Positions 1 to 10,610 of a stretch of 21,960 nt of DNA are shown piece after piece. The stretch comes from an uncultured Hippea sp. Lineage in GTDB: Bacteria > Campylobacterota_A > Desulfurellia > JAADFJ01. Position 1 is the stretch's first letter. Every line of letters begins with the position of its first letter. Location of the stretch: contig CAJVZA010000027.1 of NCBI GenBank assembly GCA_913009315.1, positions 1-21,960 on the forward strand, given 5' to 3'. Position numbers and translations under genes: made by a program. The notes under the pieces are model-generated. The model had not been told where the DNA came from. It saw nothing but the letters and a program-made list of their open reading frames with translations, and searched no databases.

Positions 1-79
1 CTCCTTTATCAATCTCCTCCGCCGTTTCCATTGCGGAAACAAAGAAATCGTCAATTGTTCCTCTTTTAATCTCCGTCAT
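1..79 (-). CDS. Putative DNA-binding / antitoxin-like protein, N-terminal part only (cut by window edge)
   Basis: The first 26 codons are visible and begin MTEIKRGTIDDF; the rest lies beyond the window. The start is well supported: AAGGAG sits 8 bases before the ATG at 79-77. The pattern (basic opening, then a TIDDFF...ETAEEID stretch) recalls the small winged-helix-type 'HVO_A0114-like' putative DNA-binding proteins that often form the second gene of toxin-antitoxin-like pairs. That assignment is from memory of the family on a short fragment, so it is tentative. The start ATG overlaps the stop of an upstream reading frame (ATGA), as expected for the second gene of a coupled pair. Confidence 0.45.
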   Translation of the reverse strand, partial: MTEIKRGTIDDFFVSAMETAEEIDKG

Positions 80-177
80 AATAAAAACTCCTTCAAATCA
101 TCACGAAATCTTTTTACCAACTCTGCAGGTAAAGTGACACTGAGTGTTGTGAGGATAGATTTATAGTTGCCAGAATG
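76..177 (-). pseudogene. 3' remnant of the partner gene upstream of the antitoxin-like gene
   Basis: An open stretch of 33 codons follows an in-frame TAA at 180-178. It ends at a TGA that shares bases with the ATG of the next gene (ATGA). The protein reads like a normal C-terminus (SVTLPAELVKRFRDDLKEFL). I see no ATG/GTG start with a ribosome site in it, so it is most likely the tail of a gene whose 5' part was lost. I do not recognise the family. By position it could be the toxin-like partner of the downstream gene. The alternative is chance coding potential in an intergenic region. Confidence 0.3.
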
Positions 178-199
178 TTAGGTCGAGATAAAATGACAC

Positions 200-1258
200 C
201 TATACCACTTCAACTATCGGTGCGAAGCCTAAGACTTCGCCTTCAATTTTATGAGATAGCACCATTACCTCATGTCTTATACCAAGTCCATTGGCAAGAT
301 ACACTCCGGGTTCTATCGTAAAAACCATATTCGGTTCTATTATCTGTTTGCTTGACGGCCCGATCCATGGAAGCTCGTGAATTGCCAGTCCTACTCCATG
401 ACCCGTACCATGAATAAAATATTTTACCAGATCTTCTTTTTCAAGCCGTTTTCTTGCGAATTCATCTATTTTTGAAGCCTCTATACCTTCGCGCACAGCC
501 TCAACCGCATCATATTGAGCAAGAAAAACCGCATTGTATATCCGTCTTATTCTGCTGTCGGCCTTGCCTACAATAAATGTATAGGTTTGATCTGCATGAT
601 AGCCTTCAACTGTTGCTCCGAAATCAATCAGCACAACATCATTATCTGCAATTTCCATATCAGATGGCACGGCATGAGGATTGTATGCATTCTTTTTTGC
701 GGCAACTATGGTTGGGAACGATAATCCGTCCGACCCCTTTTTTCTCATCTGATATTCCAGTTCGCATGCAAGCTCTTTTTCGGTTATTCCGGGTTTTATA
801 TATGGAAAGACTGCCATTATTGCATTTCTATTGATTATTGCAGCCTTTTTTATTTTTTTAATTTCATATTCATCTTTAATCATCCGTATTTTTTCGGACA
901 GGTACGGCTGCTCTACAAGTTTAACGGCATTTTCTTTGATCTTTTTAATGATTGCGCAGTCCATCTGTTCAGGCTGGTATGAAACGGTTTGCGCCTTTTT
1001 TTCACTGATAATCTGCTTTAGCTCTACGGCAAAATCGTTTGATTCAATTATATGGGCAATCTGCTTATCAACGGATTTAAATGCGGGATAGCTTAATTGA
1101 TTAGCTATTATATAAACCGTTTTGTCTGCTATCAGCAATATTCCGGAGCCGGAGGCATCTGTGAGATATCTGATTGTTTCGTTGCTGTTGCTAATATAAA
1201 AATCCGAGTTTATCAGTTTTAGAAATCGATCTTTTCGTAATATTAGACGTTCTTTCAT
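200..1258 (-). CDS. M24 family metallopeptidase (Xaa-Pro aminopeptidase/prolidase type)
   Basis: This 352-residue cytoplasmic 'pita-bread' peptidase is predicted to remove N-terminal residues ahead of proline or split Xaa-Pro dipeptides. Residues 1-125 form the creatinase-like N-domain and 130-350 the catalytic domain. The five expected metal ligands are visible: D212 (IDFGA), D223 (HADQT), H287 in HGTGHGVG, E316 (TIEPG) and E330 (IRHE). Length is normal for short PepQ/YpdF-like members. The ATG shares 4 bases (ATGA) with the ychF stop, so it is probably translated from the same message. It is the last gene of the housekeeping chain. Family assignment is secure; whether it is PepP- or PepQ-like in substrate is not decidable here. 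Confidence 0.93.
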   Translation of the reverse strand: MKERLILRKDRFLKLINSDFYISNSNETIRYLTDASGSGILLIADKTVYIIANQLSYPAFKSVDKQIAHIIESNDFAVELKQIISEKKAQTVSYQPEQMDCAIIKKIKENAVKLVEQPYLSEKIRMIKDEYEIKKIKKAAIINRNAIMAVFPYIKPGITEKELACELEYQMRKKGSDGLSFPTIVAAKKNAYNPHAVPSDMEIADNDVVLIDFGATVEGYHADQTYTFIVGKADSRIRRIYNAVFLAQYDAVEAVREGIEASKIDEFARKRLEKEDLVKYFIHGTGHGVGLAIHELPWIGPSSKQIIEPNMVFTIEPGVYLANGLGIRHEVMVLSHKIEGEVLGFAPIVEVV

Positions 1259-2333
1259 TTGAACATAAAATTGGCCATGTCGCCATCGGCCATTATATAA
1301 TCTTTCCCGACAATATTTATTAAACCTTTCTCTTTTATCACTTGTTCGCTTTTGTAACGAATAAAATCATCAAACTTTATTATCTGCGCCTTTATAAAAC
1401 CTTTTTCAATATCGCTGTGTATCTGCCCCGCCGCCTCTTTTGCGGTTGCTCCTCTTTTTATCGTCCATCCCCTGGCTTCTTTTGGTCCGGCAGTATAGAA
1501 TGTTATAAGATCAAGAGTCTCGTAGCTGATCTTTATCAATCTGTCGAGTGCCGGTTCTGTCAGTCCAAGCTCATCAAAAAAAAGCTGTTTTTCATCATTT
1601 TCCATCTCTGCAAGTTCCGATTCTATCTTTCCCGAGAGAATAACCGGCTTTGCTCCTTCTTCCTTTAATGATTGTTTTATAGCATTAATATCTTCAGTTT
1701 CGATAAAATTATCATCAACATTTATGACATAAATTATCGGTTTGACTGAAAGCAGAAACAGTTCTTTTGACAGATTCAATAAATTTTTATTTGCGCTTCG
1801 CAGTGATTTTGACTGTTCTATCATGTTTTTTATTTCATTTAACAGCAAAAGGCGTTCTTTTGTTTCTTTATTGCCGGCTTTTATCATTTTTTCTGTTTTG
1901 ATAATCTGCTTTTCAACCGTGCTCAGATCGGCAAGCATCAATTCCGTATCTATAATCTCTTTATCGCGCAGCAGATCAACAGTTCCGTAACTGTGCACTA
2001 CATCCGGGTCGCTGAATGCTCTCAACACATGAATTATTGCGTTGACCTCTCTGATATGACTCAGGAACTGGTTTCCAAGCCCTTCCCCGCTTGATGCACC
2101 CTTGACAAGACCCGCTATATCAACAAATTGAACGACCGGATGTGTAATCTTTGCCGGTTTTACAATCTCAGCCAGCTGATCCACTCTTTTATCCGGCACC
2201 TTTGCTATGCCTATGTTTGGTTCTATTGTGCAAAACGGATAATTTGCAATTTCTGCTCCTGCATTAGACAGAGCATTGAAGATGGTTGATTTTCCGACAT
2301 TTGGTAAGCCGACGATACCGCATTTCACAGACA

Positions 2334-2334
<1 letters not shown>
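1255..2334 (-). CDS. ychF: YchF/OLA1 family redox-regulated ATPase
   Basis: 359 residues, the usual length for bacterial YchF (E. coli about 363). YchF is an Obg-like P-loop NTPase that prefers ATP, associates with ribosomes and is linked to stress responses and translation. G1 is GLPNVGKS at residues 9-16. The family hallmark NYPFCTIEPN lies at 31-40, G3 DIAGL at 72-76, and the degenerate G4 NVDD at 205-208, which in this family explains loss of GTP specificity. A coiled-coil arm spans roughly 130-195 and a C-terminal TGS domain about 275-357, ending DGDMANFMF. Its start overlaps the purA stop by one base (TGATG) and its stop overlaps the M24 peptidase start. Confidence 0.97.
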
Positions 2335-4564
<2,230 letters not shown>

Positions 4565-4616
4565 CTGTATTTTATCGATGTTTTACCGTATATCATGTTC
4601 ACCTATATCCGGATTT

Positions 4617-5753
4617 TTACGCTTTATAAATCTCAAGAAACTTTTCTACCGGATTAGTTTCAATTTTAAAATAGTTTGAACAGACCAGTTTAAAAATTCC
4701 TAAAAATCCTATCATATCCGCTATATCAAAATAACCCATATGGGCAATTCGTATAATCGATCCCTTTAAATCGCCCTGCCCTCCTGCAGTCAATATCCCA
4801 AATTCGCCGAGCAGATCGGATCTTATCTTTTCAAAGTCTATGTTCTGCTTCGTTATAACGGTTAAAGTATCGGAGGGATCTTTGGGAAATATCGAAAAGC
4901 CCATCTCTATAAGAGCGGCTCTTGTTGCTTTCGATAATAATTTGTGTCTTTTATAAAGATTATCCAAACCTTCTTCAAAAATTTTGTCCAATGAGCTTTT
5001 CAGCGCAGCTATAAGAGCGGTCGCGGGCGTATAGAGAGTTGATCCGTTCTTCTGCTTCTTCAATTCATCGACGATATTAAAATAAAAATGAGGTAAATTC
5101 GAAAACCCCGCTTTCTTTAATGCTTTATCGTTTAATGTGATAAATGATAGTCCCGGAGGAATCATTAACCCTTTTTGAGATCCCCATATAAGCATGTCTA
5201 TATGCCATAAATCGGTTTTTATCTCAACGGCACCCATAGTCGAGATACCGTCCACAATATAAAGGCATGACGGGCAAACCCTGTTTATTATCTCTCCGAT
5301 TTCGGCTATAGGATGAAATGTTCCTGTTGATGTTTCCGTAGCCTGTATAAATAGCGCAGCCGGGTTCTCTTTTTTAACTATTCTCTCAATTTCGTTCGGA
5401 TCTGCAGAGTCACCGTATTTGATATCATAATATATAATATCAAGTCCGAATACTTTACAGATATCTCCCCAACGCTCTCCGAATTTGCCTGCTCTTATTA
5501 CAACAACCTTCTCACCTGTTGAAAAAAAATTGCTGACAGACGCTTCCATTGCTCCGGTACCGGAGCTTGTTATAACAACAGTCTCGCTGCCCGAATCAGC
5601 CATTTTTGAAAGTTTCTTTCTCGTATCTATCAAAAGTTCTTTAAATTGCTCTGTTCTATGGTGTATCGCAGGTTCGGCAAGCGCCTCTCTTACATAATAC
5701 GGAACAGGAGTAGGACCCGGAGTAAACAGTCTTTTTTTTATAACACTACTCAT
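4617..5753 (-). CDS. Class V PLP-dependent aminotransferase (serine/alanine-glyoxylate type)
   Basis: 378 residues, typical for the alanine-glyoxylate/serine-pyruvate aminotransferase group. The N-terminus carries the TPGPTPVP signature. SSGTGAMEA (63-71) would bind the PLP phosphate, VDGIST (167-172) contains the Asp that pairs with the pyridine nitrogen, and Lys194 in GSQKGLM is the expected Schiff-base lysine. The C-terminus has TAGGQGDLKG and a conserved R-I-AHMG segment. Likely role: transamination between serine or alanine and glyoxylate/pyruvate; close relatives are also annotated as archaeal-type phosphoserine aminotransferases, so exact substrates are open. It overlaps the M16 peptidase gene upstream by 4 bases and sits 52 bases before hisZ. 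Confidence 0.9.
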   Translation of the reverse strand: MSSVIKKRLFTPGPTPVPYYVREALAEPAIHHRTEQFKELLIDTRKKLSKMADSGSETVVITSSGTGAMEASVSNFFSTGEKVVVIRAGKFGERWGDICKVFGLDIIYYDIKYGDSADPNEIERIVKKENPAALFIQATETSTGTFHPIAEIGEIINRVCPSCLYIVDGISTMGAVEIKTDLWHIDMLIWGSQKGLMIPPGLSFITLNDKALKKAGFSNLPHFYFNIVDELKKQKNGSTLYTPATALIAALKSSLDKIFEEGLDNLYKRHKLLSKATRAALIEMGFSIFPKDPSDTLTVITKQNIDFEKIRSDLLGEFGILTAGGQGDLKGSIIRIAHMGYFDIADMIGFLGIFKLVCSNYFKIETNPVEKFLEIYKA

Positions 5754-6991
5754 TTATGACTGTCAAAATTTCCCAGGCCGGTCAAAGTAATTCTGTTTTC
5801 ATCAAAAATTTCACAGGCAAGATCATTGACCTCTTTTGTCTTTACCGATTCAATTTTCTTTATGATCAGATCAACAGGTTCAATCTCTTTATGATATATA
5901 TGACTGATAGCGGCATGCTGCATAATCGATTCATTGTTTTCCATTGAAATCAAAAATGTACCCCTGAAGTAACGTTTTGCCCGTTCCAACTCTTCGGAAG
6001 TTATGCCATCGGTTTTTATTTTCTTTATTTCACCTTTTGCGAGATCTACGGTTTTTTCAAAATTTGCGTTATTGGTTCCGCAGTAGATATAAAAAATACC
6101 ATTATTTCTGAAACCCGAATAAGAGGAATAGATAGCATAGGCAAGTCCTCTTTTCTCTCTTATCTCCTGAAACATTCTGGAACTCATAGAGCCGCCAACT
6201 ACGCTGTTCAGCAAACTGAGCGCATATCTTCTTTTGTCATCTTTTTTGAACGCCGGGAATCCTAAAACAAAATTTACCTGATTAAGATCCTTTTTATGCT
6301 TAAAAGTCCCCGACTTATATGCGGCAGATTTTACAGGCACAATTTTATTATCATTGCTCCAATTTGAAAACTGTTTTTTGATCTCTTCCCACTTGATGCT
6401 CGACAGGTCTCCCACAAACAGAGCAAAGCAATTTTCCGGTGTATAAAACGAGTTTAGCGTATCAATAAAATCATCTCTTTTTATGGTAGAGACGGACTGA
6501 TGCGTTCCTGCAATCGGGTGACTTAATTGTTTGTCATCCAGTATATTTTCAAAAAACAGATCGTAAACAAGAGACGAAGGATCATCGTTTGTCATACTGA
6601 TTTCCTCTTTTATAACCTGCCTTTCCCTTTCTATCTCTTTTTCATCGAATATCGAGTTAAAAAACATATCAGTCAGCACTTCGGTTATATGGTTTCCGTA
6701 TTCACCGAGAGATTTTATGTAATATGCAGTATATTCCTTGGATGTGAAAGCGTTTGAATATCCTCCGAGGCCCTCTATCTCTTTTGCGATATCCAGAGCC
6801 GTACGATTTTTTGTACCTTTAAAAAACATATGTTCTATAAAGTGAAAGATTCCATGTCGGATGCTTTCGTTTGCAGAGCCTGATTTAACCCAGATTGAAG
6901 CGGTTAAGGAACGTCCGGGCGCAGGCATCTTGATGATAGAAAATCCATTATCCAGTCTGTCGATTGAATAATCGGGAATGATTTCAGTCAT
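5750..6991 (-). CDS. M16 family zinc peptidase (MlpA/YmxG-like)
   Basis: 413 residues, a single-chain two-domain M16 peptidase resembling mitochondrial processing peptidase beta and Bacillus MlpA/YmxG. The inverted zinc motif HxxEH is at His50-Glu53-His54 (HFIEH), and the third ligand is in the VIKEEI segment at Glu129/130, the expected distance away. The C-terminal half (about 165-345) carries the inactive-domain pattern, with GGSMSSRMFQEIREKRGLAY near 260-285. No signal peptide is apparent, so cytoplasmic. It follows pnp with an 8-base overlap; pnp followed by an M16 peptidase is a widespread pair. The natural substrate is not known from sequence. Confidence 0.94.
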   Translation of the reverse strand: MTEIIPDYSIDRLDNGFSIIKMPAPGRSLTASIWVKSGSANESIRHGIFHFIEHMFFKGTKNRTALDIAKEIEGLGGYSNAFTSKEYTAYYIKSLGEYGNHITEVLTDMFFNSIFDEKEIERERQVIKEEISMTNDDPSSLVYDLFFENILDDKQLSHPIAGTHQSVSTIKRDDFIDTLNSFYTPENCFALFVGDLSSIKWEEIKKQFSNWSNDNKIVPVKSAAYKSGTFKHKKDLNQVNFVLGFPAFKKDDKRRYALSLLNSVVGGSMSSRMFQEIREKRGLAYAIYSSYSGFRNNGIFYIYCGTNNANFEKTVDLAKGEIKKIKTDGITSEELERAKRYFRGTFLISMENNESIMQHAAISHIYHKEIEPVDLIIKKIESVKTKEVNDLACEIFDENRITLTGLGNFDSHK

Positions 6992-9149
6992 GACGATTTC
7001 CGCTAGGTCTCCTTTTTGTATGCTCTCTGCTGTCTCTGCTGTCCTTATTGTCCCTGTTATTTTTCTTTAGATCATAGTCTTTTGCAGCAAGTGCAATCTT
7101 TCCGGCATAATCAATTCCTACTACCTTTACCGAAAAAGTATCGCCAACCTTTATGAAATCATCTATATTTTCGATATGTTCATTCGAAAGTTTGGATATA
7201 TGCACCATTCCTTCTTTTTTTGGTGTTATGCGTATAAACGCACCATATTTTTCAACCCTTGTAGCCTTGCCTTCATATTCGTCGCCAATTTCTACATCTC
7301 TGATAATATCTTCTATAAGTGAGATCGTTTCATTGAGTTTTTCTTCGTCTTTGGAATAGATCTGCACAATACCATCATCATTAACGTCGATTGCCGAACC
7401 GGTTTTTCCTATAATCTCTTTTATATTTTTGCCTGAAGGTCCGATGACATCCCTAATTTTTGATTGTTTAATCTCAATTCTTTTCATTCTTGGTGCGGTA
7501 GGTGAAAGTTTTCCGCTTTTATCTGATAATGCATCGTTGATCTTTTCAAGAATAAAGAGTCTCGCCTCAAGTGCTTTTGCCAGTGCTTTTCTAAGGAGCG
7601 CAGTTGTTACACCTGATATCTTTATATCCATCTGAAGAGCATTGATACCGTTAGCTGTTCCCGCAACTTTGAAATCCATATCACCGTAATGATCCTCTTC
7701 TCCGGCAATATCCGTTAGAATGATTTCTCTGTCATCCTGCTTAACAAGACCCATAGCAATACCCGATACCCTGTTTCTCATAGGAACACCGGCATCAATA
7801 AGCGAGAGAGTTGCTCCGCATACGGTTGCCATAGAAGAAGATCCGTTTGATTCGGCAATCTCGGACACCACTCTTATTGTGTATCCGAATTTTTCCTCAT
7901 CCGGAAGTTCCGGCAAAATGGCACGTTTTGCGAGATTTCCATGTCCTATTTCACGCCGTCCGGGTGTTCCGAGACGCTTTACTTCTCCTACAGAGTATGG
8001 AGGAAAATTGTAGTGCATCATAAATCGCTCATAACGTTTTTCATTCAGGTCCTCAACGAGCTGCATATCGTTTTTTGATCCTAATGTAGCAACAACTATT
8101 GCCTGAGTCTCTCCGCGGGTAAAGATTGCAGATCCGTGAGTTACCGGCAGAACAGATGTTTCGCATGTTATCGGTCTTATTTCATCGAAATCTCTTCCGT
8201 CAATTCGCTTCCCGTCTTGAAACATCCTTTCTCTGATTAATGATTTTATCAATTGATCGGTACTATTATTGACCCAGAATTCAACATTTTCTTTTTCTTT
8301 ATCCTGGAGCTCGCTCAGCACGTTTTCTTTGAACTCTCTAACCGCATCTATACGTTCAAGCTTCTCTTTCCGGAACAGATTTGCTTTTAACCATTCTTTT
8401 TTGGATTCAACAGCAGCCGTTATTTCTTCATCTATCGTGACTTCAGCTACAGCTATCTTTTTGCGTCCAGCCTTAGAAACCAGATCGTCCTCAAGTTCAA
8501 TAATTTTTTTGATAATCTCTTCCGCTTCGCTGATTCTTGATACCATAAATTCTTCGGAAACCTCATTGGATCCGCTTTCAACCATGCTTATGCCGTTTTT
8601 GCCTCCTGCAACCACCAGATCAAGTGATGATACCTTCAGTTCTTCAAAAGACGGCATAACGATGCAGGCATCATCTTTATATCCCATTCTGATTGCTGCA
8701 ATAGGGCCGTCAAACGGAATATCAGAAATCGAAAGTGCGCTTGATGCAGCTATCACTCCGAGTATTGCCGGATCAATAGCTCCGTCAGATGAAAGTACGG
8801 TGATAATTACCTGTGTTTCATTCTTAAATCCTTCAGGAAACAAAGGTCTCAAAGGTCTGTCTATAAGTCTCGAAGAGAGCACCTCCTTTTCCGACGGCCT
8901 TCCCTCTCTCTTAAAGAATCCTCCGGGAATTTGACCGGAAGCGAAAGCCTTCTCTATATAGTTGACTGTGAGTGGAAAGAAATCACTATAAGCATTAGGG
9001 TGATTTTTGCTGTAAACGGCAGTAGCAAGAACAACGGTATTTCCCCATTGCGCAAAAACGGCACCGTCAGCCTCTTTTGCCAGTCTTCCTGTTTCAAGAG
9101 AGAGCTTTTTTCCAGCTATCTCTTTTTCTGTACGATAATATTGTTTCAT
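6984..9149 (-). CDS. pnp: Polyribonucleotide nucleotidyltransferase (PNPase)
   Basis: 721 residues (E. coli 711). PNPase degrades RNA 3'-5' by phosphorolysis, trimerises and often joins a degradosome. Domains in order: first RNase PH core about 10-140, helical linker about 240-320, second RNase PH core about 325-545, KH domain about 555-615 with GPSG at 570-573, and S1 domain about 620-690. Active-site residues Asp486 and Asp492 (GEEDHYGDMD) are present, and the FKREGRPSEKE loop in core 1 is intact. The last about 27 residues are a hydrophilic Arg/Asp/Asn-rich tail. It begins 3 bases after rpsO, the classic rpsO-pnp arrangement, in which PNPase commonly controls its own message. Confidence 0.98.
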   Translation of the reverse strand: MKQYYRTEKEIAGKKLSLETGRLAKEADGAVFAQWGNTVVLATAVYSKNHPNAYSDFFPLTVNYIEKAFASGQIPGGFFKREGRPSEKEVLSSRLIDRPLRPLFPEGFKNETQVIITVLSSDGAIDPAILGVIAASSALSISDIPFDGPIAAIRMGYKDDACIVMPSFEELKVSSLDLVVAGGKNGISMVESGSNEVSEEFMVSRISEAEEIIKKIIELEDDLVSKAGRKKIAVAEVTIDEEITAAVESKKEWLKANLFRKEKLERIDAVREFKENVLSELQDKEKENVEFWVNNSTDQLIKSLIRERMFQDGKRIDGRDFDEIRPITCETSVLPVTHGSAIFTRGETQAIVVATLGSKNDMQLVEDLNEKRYERFMMHYNFPPYSVGEVKRLGTPGRREIGHGNLAKRAILPELPDEEKFGYTIRVVSEIAESNGSSSMATVCGATLSLIDAGVPMRNRVSGIAMGLVKQDDREIILTDIAGEEDHYGDMDFKVAGTANGINALQMDIKISGVTTALLRKALAKALEARLFILEKINDALSDKSGKLSPTAPRMKRIEIKQSKIRDVIGPSGKNIKEIIGKTGSAIDVNDDGIVQIYSKDEEKLNETISLIEDIIRDVEIGDEYEGKATRVEKYGAFIRITPKKEGMVHISKLSNEHIENIDDFIKVGDTFSVKVVGIDYAGKIALAAKDYDLKKNNRDNKDSRDSREHTKRRPSGNRHD

Positions 9150-9152
9150 AAG

Positions 9153-9428
9153 TTAAAACTTGTCCCTTATATTCAGCTTTGCAATAACAGTTTTATATCT
9201 TCTTATATCTTTTCTTCTCAGATACTTTAAAAGTTTTCTTCTTTTGGCTATGATTTTCAATAGCCCCATTCTCGAGTGATAGTCTTTTTTGTGAGTTTTG
9301 AAATGTTCGGTCAAATAACCCACGCGATCGGATAAAATTGCTATTTGAACTTCAGGTGAACCGGTATCGTCCGGCTCCCTGCCGAAATCTTTAACAATTT
9401 CTACTTTTTTTTCTTTTGTAATTGACAT
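9153..9428 (-). CDS. rpsO: 30S ribosomal protein S15
   Basis: S15 is a primary 16S rRNA binding protein of the central domain of the 30S subunit. The family signature is clear: [10 protein letters not shown], then [19 protein letters not shown] and [13 protein letters not shown] place the start at the ATG at 9428-9426, giving MSITKEKK and 91 residues. It is preceded by GGAGG with a 5-base spacer, and the family is about 89 residues long. A longer reading frame begins 12 bases upstream at 9440, but its first codons are themselves the ribosome site. rpsO heads the chain with pnp 3 bases behind. S15 proteins often repress their own mRNA; no specific structure is resolved here. Confidence 0.97.
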   Translation of the reverse strand: MSITKEKKVEIVKDFGREPDDTGSPEVQIAILSDRVGYLTEHFKTHKKDYHSRMGLLKIIAKRRKLLKYLRRKDIRRYKTVIAKLNIRDKF

Positions 9429-9430
9429 TA

Positions 9431-9440
9431 TATCCTCCAT
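9431..9440 (-). promoter_or_regulatory. Shine-Dalgarno that decides the rpsO start
   Basis: On the minus strand the order is ATGGAGG, ATATA, then ATG. The GGAGG core with a 5-base spacer points to the inner ATG (9428-9426) and not the outer one at 9440-9438. Confidence 0.8.
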
Positions 9441-9472
9441 TTATTACTACTTTTTTTCAAAGATTGTGCTTT

Positions 9473-9501
9473 AGGATACAACATTTTTCTCTATATGTAA
9501 A
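9473..9501 (-). promoter_or_regulatory. Probable sigma-70-type promoter for rpsO-pnp
   Basis: On the minus strand, TTTACA (9501-9496) and TATCCT (9478-9473) are separated by exactly 17 bases, matching 5/6 and 4/6 of the consensus. Transcription would start near 9466, leaving a leader of about 38 bases before rpsO. It is the only good candidate upstream of the whole minus-strand housekeeping chain. Based on sequence alone. Confidence 0.5.
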
Positions 9502-9535
9502 GCCGCAGCTTCCTATGTATAAGGCACAATAAATT

Positions 9536-9565
9536 GAACCACAAGGGCCACGGTTTTTGAGCCAC
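9536..9565 (+). repeat. Triple GRRCCAC repeat, probable IS21-like left-end remnant
   Basis: GAACCAC (9536), GGGCCAC (9545) and GAGCCAC (9559) occur in 30 bases, all in the same orientation, just ahead of an istA-like coding remnant. IS21-family ends carry several short repeated transposase sites, so this is probably what remains of such an end. The link is inferred from position and pattern. Confidence 0.35.
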
Positions 9566-9646
9566 CCTTCTGATAATATTTCCTTCCGAAATGGAAATAA
9601 TAGATCTCATCATTTGCGAAAGTCAACAAGAGATTGAAAAATATGT

Positions 9647-9862
9647 ATTGAGAAATACAAATCTATAAGGAGGTTTGCATGTGAAATGGGGATATCTCGA
9701 AACACCATGTCCAAATATCTTATGCGATCCGAAAAGTTCGGGAAAGGAAATATTCGCAAGATTATTCACAGAAAAAGTAATAACTATTTTAGAATCTCAG
9801 ATAAAGTGGCTATTAGGATAGATAAGCTTCCTGAGGATAACGACTCCAAGCCCGTCAAGTAA
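9647..9862 (+). pseudogene. IS21-family transposase (istA-like) N-terminal remnant
   Basis: From 9647 one frame reads IEKYKSIRRFACEMGISRNT followed by MSKYL. This matches the helix-turn-helix opening of IS21 IstA proteins (SIRxxAxExGISRNTxxKYL). The frame is closed upstream by a TGA at 9638-9640, so the natural start is lost, and it ends at a TAA at 9860-9862 after 58 codons counted from an internal ATG at 9686. The residues after about 9740 no longer look like IstA and no DDE catalytic domain follows. No istB is present. The copy is therefore a dead fragment, and its nearest intact relative would have to be found elsewhere in the genome. Confidence 0.5.
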
Positions 9863-9890
9863 AATTCACAGCCAAAAAGATATGCACATT

Positions 9891-9932
9891 ATGAGACCGC
9901 TGCACAGTAAACGCATTCACAATTTTTTAGCC
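9891..9932 (+). repeat. ATGAGACC repeat, copy A
   Basis: Begins ATGAGACCGCTGCACAGTAA and continues into CATTCACAATTTTTTA. It aligns over about 40 bases with copy B (opposite strand, ending at 10610) and copy C (12899). A and B are inverted relative to each other, as terminal inverted repeats would be. The outer GAGACC..TGCA pattern resembles ends of IS5-type elements, but no transposase is left between them. Confidence 0.6.
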
Positions 9933-10025
9933 CATCTTCGTCAAAAATGCTCTCAAATATCTCTTTTTTGGAGCTTTTACAATAACAATTCGCTGGTATA
10001 TAAGGCTTCTCATTCCCTGTTCTAA

Positions 10026-10038
10026 ATGAGACCACTGC
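10026..10038 (+). repeat. ATGAGACC repeat, short copy D at the methylase break point
   Basis: ATGAGACCACTGC, matching the first 13 bases of copies A and C. It lies exactly where recognisable methyltransferase similarity stops (after VYGA on the minus strand). This suggests that the event that placed the repeat also truncated the gene. Confidence 0.5.
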
Positions 10039-10529
10039 CCCGTAAACAAAAGCTGTATTTGCTGCCTTATCGGCACTCTCAAGCAAACTTGCTAAAAGAA
10101 AGTATATAGATCGTCACATAGCATATTAGATTTTTCCCACTCTTCTGTTTTTACTCTTATTGCATCAATCTTTTTTCCATTATAATCTGAAAAATATTGT
10201 CTCCCGCCTCCGCTGCCGAGACAATAATTCTGATAAATAAATCCGGTATCAATCATTGGTATATTGCTTAATTCATCAATATAATCCTCTTTATTTGGAA
10301 TTTCATCATGATTACCAATATAATTTCTGTTTAATACATAACTATAATATTCAAGATCATTAGATATGATCTTTTTTACCTCCTGTTTAAAATTGCGGCC
10401 GATAATTTCGGTCCCGGCAAAAATATCACAGAATATTTTATCTGATAAATCTTTACCAACAACCGAACAGATTATCGATTTGATAAACTTTGATAATCGG
10501 AAACAGATGTCTTTATATATCCTTATGTA
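10036..10529 (-). pseudogene. Decayed D12-class adenine-specific DNA methyltransferase (N-terminal half)
   Basis: Minus-strand translation gives a recognisable COG3392-type N6-adenine methyltransferase: a SAM-binding motif CDIFAGT (normally followed by G, here E), then ISNDLEYYSYVLNRNYIGN, FIYQNYCLGSGGGRQYFSD, NGKKIDAIR and, in another frame, LLASLLESADKAANTAFVYGA. A one-base loss near 10098-10103 shifts the frame and creates TAG at 10094-10092. A TGA at 10532-10530 precedes the first similar residues, and no start codon fits. About 165 residues of an expected 330-350 remain; the DPPY catalytic motif and the rest of the C-terminal half are gone. It cannot encode an active enzyme. Such enzymes act as restriction partners or orphan methylases; no endonuclease is nearby. 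Confidence 0.7.
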
Positions 10530-10568
10530 TCAACGATTTACGAGGTAATCAGTCTCTCCGGACAGTCT

Positions 10569-10610
10569 ATATAAAAAGCTGTGAATATGTTCATTATGCA
10601 GCGGTCTCAT
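10569..10610 (-). repeat. ATGAGACC repeat, copy B (inverted relative to A)
   Basis: On the minus strand it reads ATGAGACCGCTGCATAATGA and continues to ATTCACAGCTTTTTATA. It matches copy A over roughly 40 bases and together with A bounds a 720-base block holding the methylase remnant. Confidence 0.6.

Noticed and set aside
8269-8934. 221-codon plus-strand open frame
   Set aside because: Lies wholly antisense to pnp, is Ser/Ile-rich low-complexity when translated, has no ribosome site; a shadow of the real gene.
9681-9821. 46-codon GTG-started frame with AAGGAGG upstream
   Set aside because: The ribosome-site-like sequence is attractive, but the overlapping frame encodes a clear GISRNT helix-turn-helix; the purines there are simply Arg-Arg codons of the transposase remnant. 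Not fully excluded.
9889-10086. 65-codon minus-strand frame as a stand-alone gene
   Set aside because: Its first part is the frameshifted continuation of the methylase remnant (LESADKAANTA) and its end is the ATGAGACC repeat; it starts at an internal TTG.
10366-10548. 60-codon plus-strand open frame
   Set aside because: Antisense to the methyltransferase pseudogene and without motif.
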